Positions 34,542 through 39,144 of a DNA stretch of 39,144 bases are shown in pieces. The DNA comes from an uncultured Bacilli bacterium. GTDB lineage: Bacteria; Bacillota_I; Bacilli_A; RFN20; CAG-288. The DNA is taken from positions 1 through 39,144 of the forward strand of contig CALVYN010000006.1 of assembly GCA_944372245.1 (NCBI GenBank). The letters are read 5' to 3'. The position numbers were made by a program, and so were the translations under genes. Positions within the stretch are counted from its first letter, which is position 1, and the number at the start of each line of letters is the position of its first letter. Under the pieces are notes generated by a model. It did not search any database. It was given only the letters and a program-made list of their open reading frames with translations, and was not told the DNA's origin.

Positions 34542-34547
34542 TTTTTT

Positions 34548-37500
34548 ATGATAGGAAAGAGTAAAAGCGTCATCGCTCTTATTGCGCTGTTTTCTGGTCT
34601 AGGCATCTCGCAGGCGGTCGAGAACAAGACCGCTGCTGGCATCCTGGCCAGCCAGACCGAGCGCACCTATATCGTCCAGTTGGACGATAACAGCGGCGAC
34701 CTGAATCGCCTGCAGAGCACCGTGGCCACCGTTCTCGGCCGCCAGGTCGAGTTCGACACCACCTACAGCCATGCGTTGACCGGCGGTTCGCTGCTGCTGA
34801 CCGCTGAGGAGGCTCGAATCCTGGATTCCGTCCCCGGTCTGACCGTGGGTCCCAATGTCACCTACGCCTATCCTCAGGTCGAGGTGTCCGAGAGGGTCGT
34901 GACCGACCCCGCCGAGCTGGAGCACGCCAACTTCACCCAGGAGACGATCCACACCGACTACAGCGAGTACGCCAATGCTGGTAAGGGCATCAAGATCGGT
35001 ATCCTCGATACCGGTCTGTTCTACGACCAGATCGCCACCAGCACCGATTCCCGCGGCTATGAGGCCTTCCGTCCCCTGACTGCCGACGAGCTGGGCGCGA
35101 CCTCCTACGACCAGTCCGACATCGAGACCGCCAAGGCCACCGCGGGCTTCCACGGCACCGATGCCAAGTACGTCAACTCCAAGATCATCTACACCTACGA
35201 CTACGCGGATAACGACAACAACGTCCAGCCCAAGTCCGGCAACGAGCACGGCACCCACGTCGCCTCGCTGGCCGCGGGCAACGGCCTGGCCTACCAGGGT
35301 ATGGCCCCCAACTCCCAGCTGGCCATCATGAAGGTCTTCTCCGACATGGAGGGTGGCGCCTCCTCCGTCAGCATCCTCAACGCGCTCGAGGATGCCTACA
35401 TCCTCGGTCTGGATGTGGTCAACCTCTCGCTGGGTTCCGCCTTCATCGACTACCCCGGCTACAACGACTACAACTCCGAGATCGAGTACTCCACCATCCA
35501 GAATCTGCAGAACCACGGCGTGATCGTCAACGTCGCGGCCGGCAACGACGGTCGCGGCGAGCTGGCTGGCATCTATGCCAACTACGTCTCCGCCGACGTG
35601 GTCGAGACCTCTCAGCTGGGCAGCTACGCCCTGCTGGATTCCGCCAACGTCATCGCGTCCTCCACCCTGGACAAGGCCTACCACTACTTCTGGACCGTCG
35701 ACAGTGTCGAGACCGCTCAGATCGAGCCCGCCGACCAGGTCACCGGCGTGACCCTGGCCGGCCTGGTCGATGGCTCCGGCGACAGCCTGGAGTACCAGGT
35801 CGTCGGCCGCGTGAACAACAACGGTACCCCCGAGGACTATGAGGGTGTCGACGTGCGCGGCAAGGTCGCCGTCATCTGGCGCGGCGGTGGCGTCACCTTC
35901 GAGGCGATGGCCAAGACCGCCCAGGCCAACGGCGCGGCGGCTCTGCTGGTCATCAACAACACCTCCGAGCAGATGTCCATGAGCTTCGGTTCCTTCACCC
36001 CCACCATCCCTGTCCTGCTGGCCTCCAGAGGCGATGGCGTCTACTTCAACAAGGATAACCAGAGCGGTAAGCTGGTCTACAACTCGATCCTCGAGGACAA
36101 CAGTCTGGTCGGCACCATCTCCGAGTTCTCGACCGATGGTCTGACCTCCGACATGCGCCTCAAGCCTGACATCACCGCCCCTGGCACCCAGATCATGGGC
36201 GCGGTCAACGGCGGCTACTCCGAGATGTCCGGCACCTCGATGGCGACCCCTAACCTCACTGGCGCCATGGCCCTGCTCATGGGCGAGCACGACGAGTCCG
36301 CTCAGAGCCTGACCGAATACAAGAATCAGCTGATGGCCCGCGCGATGTCGACTGCGGATATTCTCAGGGATCCCGCCGATGTAAGTGCCGCTAACAATCT
36401 GCCTGTCGTCAATGGAGATGGTCAGTATGTCGACGAGGGCGGCAACGTCGTCGACTCCGCGCGCGAGGCGGCGGATGCGGTCGACTACAACTACGCTTCT
36501 CCCAAGACCCAGGGCGCTGGCCAGATCAACCTGCACAAGGCCCTCAACAGCGAGGTCTGGCTCGACACCGGTTACACCGATGGCGGCGACGGCAATGTCA
36601 CCGTCGGCGAGGATGGCAACGTCACCAGCGCTTCCGTCTCCAAGCAGCTGACCAACAAGATCAGCTTCGGGACCGGCGTCGATGCGTCCAGCGAGCCTCT
36701 GGACTTCTCCCAGCACATCATCCACGCCCACAACGAGGGCGATGAGGCTGTCACCTATGAGGTGAAGATGTATGTTGCTCTGCCCGAGATGATGATTCCC
36801 CTCGATTCTACGACCTGGAGCAACTTCACTCCCGAGGCTAAGGAGATCTACACCGCTGGCTACACAACCACCTACATGAAGAGCAACAACCTCTATCAGG
36901 TCGGTGAGATTCTCCTCGACAAGGTCACCGTCGAGGCCAACAGCACCAAGGATATCGACCTCGGACAGATCGATCTGTCTGAGGATTCCTCCAACCCCGT
37001 CTCCGTCTACATCAACAACTATGTCAACGCCTACTATCCCTCCGGCACCACCCTCGAGGGCTATATCACCCTGACTCCCGTCGGTACCGACTACAGCTCC
37101 AGCCAGCTGGCGGTCGACGGCCAGCTGTCGGTGCCCTATATCGCCTTCTATGGCGACTACGGCGCGGCCGATGCCACTGAGCCCTTCGACTTCGAGAGGA
37201 CCGACATGGGCAGCATCCGGACCTCCGACCTGGTCAACGGCTTCGCCAAGAGCTACGTTAACTTCGAGAACGCCTACGCCGACTTTGGCTCGCACATCTA
37301 CGGTATCTCCGGTCTGAATGACAGCTCCGCCACCTCGCTGACCGAGGCCGGTATGACCGTCCTGGCCCAGAGCTGGATCGGTGCGGCTCCCGTCTCCGCC
37401 TACGGCGCTCAGAAGCTCGGTTATAACGCCTCCTACGGCGCTTACTCCGCCGGCGTGGTGGCGGGCGTCGAGGGCCAGAGCGACCAGCTGCTGATCCAGC

Positions 37501-38435
37501 AGTTCGTCCAGCGCGACATCAACCGCGCCACCGTCGATCTGGTCCAGCTGCCCACCTCCTCGGCCGCCGAGTCGAAGGTCATCTCCACGTCCAACATGCG
37601 CGGTTTCCCCAACATGGATGCCGATATCACCGCCTCCACTGGCAGCTTCGGCACCCATCTGATGCGCTCTCTGCCCACCCAGAGCGCGCTCGAGGCGGGC
37701 TACTACGCCCCCATGGCCGGCGCCGTCGTCTCCCTCAGGGACAGCAGTGGCGCGCTCCTGCCCGAGGGTCAGTACCAGCTGGTCTTCCACTACGACCTGA
37801 TGGCCACCGACGGCGACGGTGAGAGGATCCCGCAGACCAAGACCGTCAACTTCACCATCGACCGTTCGACCCCCGAGATCACCGGCTTCAGCACCGACGA
37901 GTACGGCAACAACATGATGACCTTCTCCGAGGAGGCTGAGTACATCAGCTTCTCCACCGATCAGACCCTGAATGTCCGTCTCAGCATCGCGGCTGATGGC
38001 TCCAAGTTCGTCTACCTGCAGAACGGCTACGTCTACAAGGGTCTGATCCGCGGTACCGTTTACAACGCCAACGGTACCTCTCAGAGCTTCCTGATCGACA
38101 ACCGCGGCGAGACTCCTCTGCTGCTGCTGGGCGACACCGCCAACACCTCTCTGGTGACCCTGAGCCGCACCGAGGCTGACGGCGAGGTGCAGTACATGAT
38201 CAACCTCGTCAACAGCGCCGGCGGTCTGGATACCTCCTTCTACCTCCATACCCACAGCGTCTACCTGACCGTCGATGCCGGCCTCGATCCTGAGACCTGC
38301 GGCTTCTACGCTGTCAACTCGCGCGGTCAGCACACCGCTCTGCGGGCTGACCAGTACGAGTACGATGCGGAGACCGGCATGCTCAAGGTCTTCAACCTCG
38401 GCAGCGGCGTCATGGGCATCGGCTACGCGCTGTAA
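34548..38435 (+). CDS. Secreted subtilisin-family (S8) serine protease, C5a peptidase/lactocepin-like
   Basis: 1295 residues. Signal peptide (1-23, likely cut after SQA), inhibitor I9-like propeptide (about 39-110, RTYIVQLDDN), catalytic domain with Asp154 (GILDTG), His234 (NEHGTHVA), oxyanion Asn333 (AAGND) and Ser564 (SGTSMATP). A protease-associated (PA) domain is inserted at about 395-505, as in C5a peptidase and lactocepin, followed by Fn3-like beta domains from about 690. No LPxTG motif, terminal membrane helix or lipobox is seen, so it is released or held non-covalently. It would degrade host or dietary proteins or process surface proteins. Divergent from the 678-residue lipoprotein gene. 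Confidence 0.93.
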   Translation: MIGKSKSVIALIALFSGLGISQAVENKTAAGILASQTERTYIVQLDDNSGDLNRLQSTVATVLGRQVEFDTTYSHALTGGSLLLTAEEARILDSVPGLTVGPNVTYAYPQVEVSERVVTDPAELEHANFTQETIHTDYSEYANAGKGIKIGILDTGLFYDQIATSTDSRGYEAFRPLTADELGATSYDQSDIETAKATAGFHGTDAKYVNSKIIYTYDYADNDNNVQPKSGNEHGTHVASLAAGNGLAYQGMAPNSQLAIMKVFSDMEGGASSVSILNALEDAYILGLDVVNLSLGSAFIDYPGYNDYNSEIEYSTIQNLQNHGVIVNVAAGNDGRGELAGIYANYVSADVVETSQLGSYALLDSANVIASSTLDKAYHYFWTVDSVETAQIEPADQVTGVTLAGLVDGSGDSLEYQVVGRVNNNGTPEDYEGVDVRGKVAVIWRGGGVTFEAMAKTAQANGAAALLVINNTSEQMSMSFGSFTPTIPVLLASRGDGVYFNKDNQSGKLVYNSILEDNSLVGTISEFSTDGLTSDMRLKPDITAPGTQIMGAVNGGYSEMSGTSMATPNLTGAMALLMGEHDESAQSLTEYKNQLMARAMSTADILRDPADVSAANNLPVVNGDGQYVDEGGNVVDSAREAADAVDYNYASPKTQGAGQINLHKALNSEVWLDTGYTDGGDGNVTVGEDGNVTSASVSKQLTNKISFGTGVDASSEPLDFSQHIIHAHNEGDEAVTYEVKMYVALPEMMIPLDSTTWSNFTPEAKEIYTAGYTTTYMKSNNLYQVGEILLDKVTVEANSTKDIDLGQIDLSEDSSNPVSVYINNYVNAYYPSGTTLEGYITLTPVGTDYSSSQLAVDGQLSVPYIAFYGDYGAADATEPFDFERTDMGSIRTSDLVNGFAKSYVNFENAYADFGSHIYGISGLNDSSATSLTEAGMTVLAQSWIGAAPVSAYGAQKLGYNASYGAYSAGVVAGVEGQSDQLLIQQFVQRDINRATVDLVQLPTSSAAESKVISTSNMRGFPNMDADITASTGSFGTHLMRSLPTQSALEAGYYAPMAGAVVSLRDSSGALLPEGQYQLVFHYDLMATDGDGERIPQTKTVNFTIDRSTPEITGFSTDEYGNNMMTFSEEAEYISFSTDQTLNVRLSIAADGSKFVYLQNGYVYKGLIRGTVYNANGTSQSFLIDNRGETPLLLLGDTANTSLVTLSRTEADGEVQYMINLVNSAGGLDTSFYLHTHSVYLTVDAGLDPETCGFYAVNSRGQHTALRADQYEYDAETGMLKVFNLGSGVMGIGYAL

Positions 38436-38455
38436 GCTCTCAAACTGACAATCGA

Positions 38456-38482
38456 AAGGCCCGAGTTTTCTCGGGTCTTTTT
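38456..38482 (+). terminator. Terminator of the S8 protease gene
   Basis: AAGGCCCGAG (38456-38465), loop TTTT, CTCGGGTCTT (38470-38479) with one G-U pair, then T. Confidence 0.88.
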
Positions 38483-38548
38483 ATTGCTTTTGAGGAAGCA
38501 ACTTTGCTGTCTAGATTTAAACACGTGTGCTCTTAAAGGTCTTTTCAG

Positions 38549-38577
38549 TTGACTATTGACCGGCGCTCGACCATATT
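38549..38577 (+). promoter_or_regulatory. Promoter of the DUF3899-like gene
   Basis: -35 TTGACT (38549-38554), 17-bp spacer, -10 CATATT (38572-38577). Expected transcription start about 38584-38587, at or next to the start codon. Confidence 0.5.
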
Positions 38578-38586
38578 AGTTCAGCT

Positions 38587-39036
38587 ATGAAACTGCTGAA
38601 ACGAATCCTGGCGACAGCTGTCGGCCAGCTGGCGCTGAGGGGCCTGATCATCCTCCTGTTAACCGCAGGAGTCTTCCTGGCGGTCTTCCTCAGCGGCGAT
38701 CGGAGCCTCCGCCTCGCCTCGGATGGCTGCTTTGCCGGATTCGGCATCGCCTTCTGCTCCTGCTTCTTCTCCTTCGGCGACGGCATGGGCTGGTTCGACT
38801 CGGTCATCTATGGTGGCTCCTACATCTTCGGCTCGGTCGGGCGCTACTATCGCCTGCGCAACGGTGGCACCTATGGCGAGTTCGTCGAGACGCGGCGCAG
38901 CAAGCACGAGAAGCGGTCCTTCTTCCCCTATATCCCCTATGCCGTGGTCGGTGTCCTGTGGCTGATCGCCGCCCTGGTCCTCATCGGCATCGTGGGGAAT
39001 CCCGCCCCGGTTCCCGTGCCTGGAGTCTCCGCCTAG
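38587..39036 (+). CDS. Small membrane protein, DUF3899-like
   Basis: 149 residues. Hydrophobic segments at about 15-37, 44-62 and 118-140. The middle reads FGDGMGWFDSVIYGGSYIFG followed by a charged stretch (YGEFVETRRSKHEKRS), which resembles the DUF3899 pattern of two N-terminal helices, an FDxxxYG motif and a last helix. Function unknown. No ribosome binding site precedes the ATG, and the predicted promoter places the transcript start within a few bases of it. It ends in TAG and is followed by a terminator. Confidence 0.7.
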   Translation: MKLLKRILATAVGQLALRGLIILLLTAGVFLAVFLSGDRSLRLASDGCFAGFGIAFCSCFFSFGDGMGWFDSVIYGGSYIFGSVGRYYRLRNGGTYGEFVETRRSKHEKRSFFPYIPYAVVGVLWLIAALVLIGIVGNPAPVPVPGVSA

Positions 39037-39038
39037 AT

Positions 39039-39073
39039 GACGGGTGTCACCCGTCGCTTTTGGCGCGTTTTTT
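39039..39073 (+). terminator. Terminator of the DUF3899-like gene
   Basis: GACGGGT (39039-39045), loop GTC, ACCCGTC (39049-39055), then GCTTTT and a further run of six T at 39068-39073. Confidence 0.75.
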
Positions 39074-39104
39074 ATATTTCAAAACCGTGGGATGGAGCTC
39101 ACAT

Positions 39105-39132
39105 CTGACCCCCTCCAGCTGGAGGGGGTCAG
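39105..39132. repeat. 28-nt perfect palindrome near the window end
   Basis: The arm CTGACCCCCTCCAG (39105-39118) is followed directly by its reverse complement (39119-39132) with no spacer. There is no T tract on either side. Its purpose is unknown. Confidence 0.7.
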
Positions 39133-39144
39133 GAGCCGATTCCC

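Noticed and set aside
38300-38435. Cell-wall sorting signal on the S8 protease
   Set aside because: The C-terminus has no LPxTG-like motif, hydrophobic helix or positively charged tail.
1-39144. CRISPR arrays, tRNA or rRNA genes, insertion sequences, prophage genes
   Set aside because: No regularly spaced repeats, cloverleaf-like sequences, transposase or integrase motifs were seen anywhere in the window.

Overview
The window looks like a chromosomal segment of a GC-rich member of the Bacillota (class Bacilli sensu lato, perhaps an Erysipelotrichales-like or related uncultured gut lineage; the fine placement is a guess). The evidence is the Bacillota marker set (HPr kinase hprK next to lgt and a PpaX-like phosphatase, trxB, whiA), a gap-pgk-tpiA cluster, a class II galactose-1-phosphate uridylyltransferase, GGAGG-type ribosome binding sites before most genes, and many hairpin-plus-T terminators. 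The genetic code is standard: TGA ends three genes, two of them within overlapping gene junctions. Of the 26 genes called, 16 end in TAG, 7 in TAA and 3 in TGA, which is unusual.

Layout. 1-6233: a HAD phosphatase, then a tightly packed forward operon hprK-lgt-ppaX-like-trxB-trxB paralogue (no CxxC)-whiA. 6234-9840: gap, pgk and tpiA, with a perfect CcpA-type cre site before gap and a strong terminator between gap and pgk. 9841-11510: two small membrane proteins of unknown function, divergently arranged. 11590-15830 (minus strand): a marR-ABC-ABC operon encoding a heterodimeric multidrug-type exporter with one degenerate ATP site. 15828-23720: a starch/pullulan locus with a lipoprotein pullulanase, then a second operon of a lipoprotein carrying two carbohydrate-binding-like modules and no catalytic domain, plus a second lipoprotein pullulanase. 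23770-24630: a Bax-inhibitor-1 family membrane protein. 24730-27620 (minus strand): galK-galT with a cre-like site. 27530-31010: a 489-nt regulatory gap with two unexplained inverted repeats, then a MacB-like fused ABC ATPase/permease. 31045-32185 (minus): trpS. 32265-34340 (minus): a large Ser-linker lipoprotein of unknown function, divergent from a 1295-residue secreted subtilisin-family protease (34481-38482). 38549-39144: a small DUF3899-like membrane protein, apparently leaderless, and a 28-nt perfect palindrome near the window end.

How it fits together. HPr kinase sets the catabolite-repression signal (P-Ser-HPr/CcpA), and cre-like sites lie before gap, before galKT and before both starch transcription units, so the window holds both the sensor and several plausible targets. 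Lgt would lipidate the four lipoproteins seen here. Three of these (the two pullulanases and the 678-aa protein) share the same layout: lipobox Cys, poly-Ser stalk, then a large extracellular domain. The most interesting candidate system is the starch locus: two surface-anchored debranching enzymes and a non-catalytic binding lipoprotein that looks like duplicated pullulanase N-terminal modules, under two promoters that share an operator overlapping the -10 box. All functional statements come from motifs read by eye; no database search was run.
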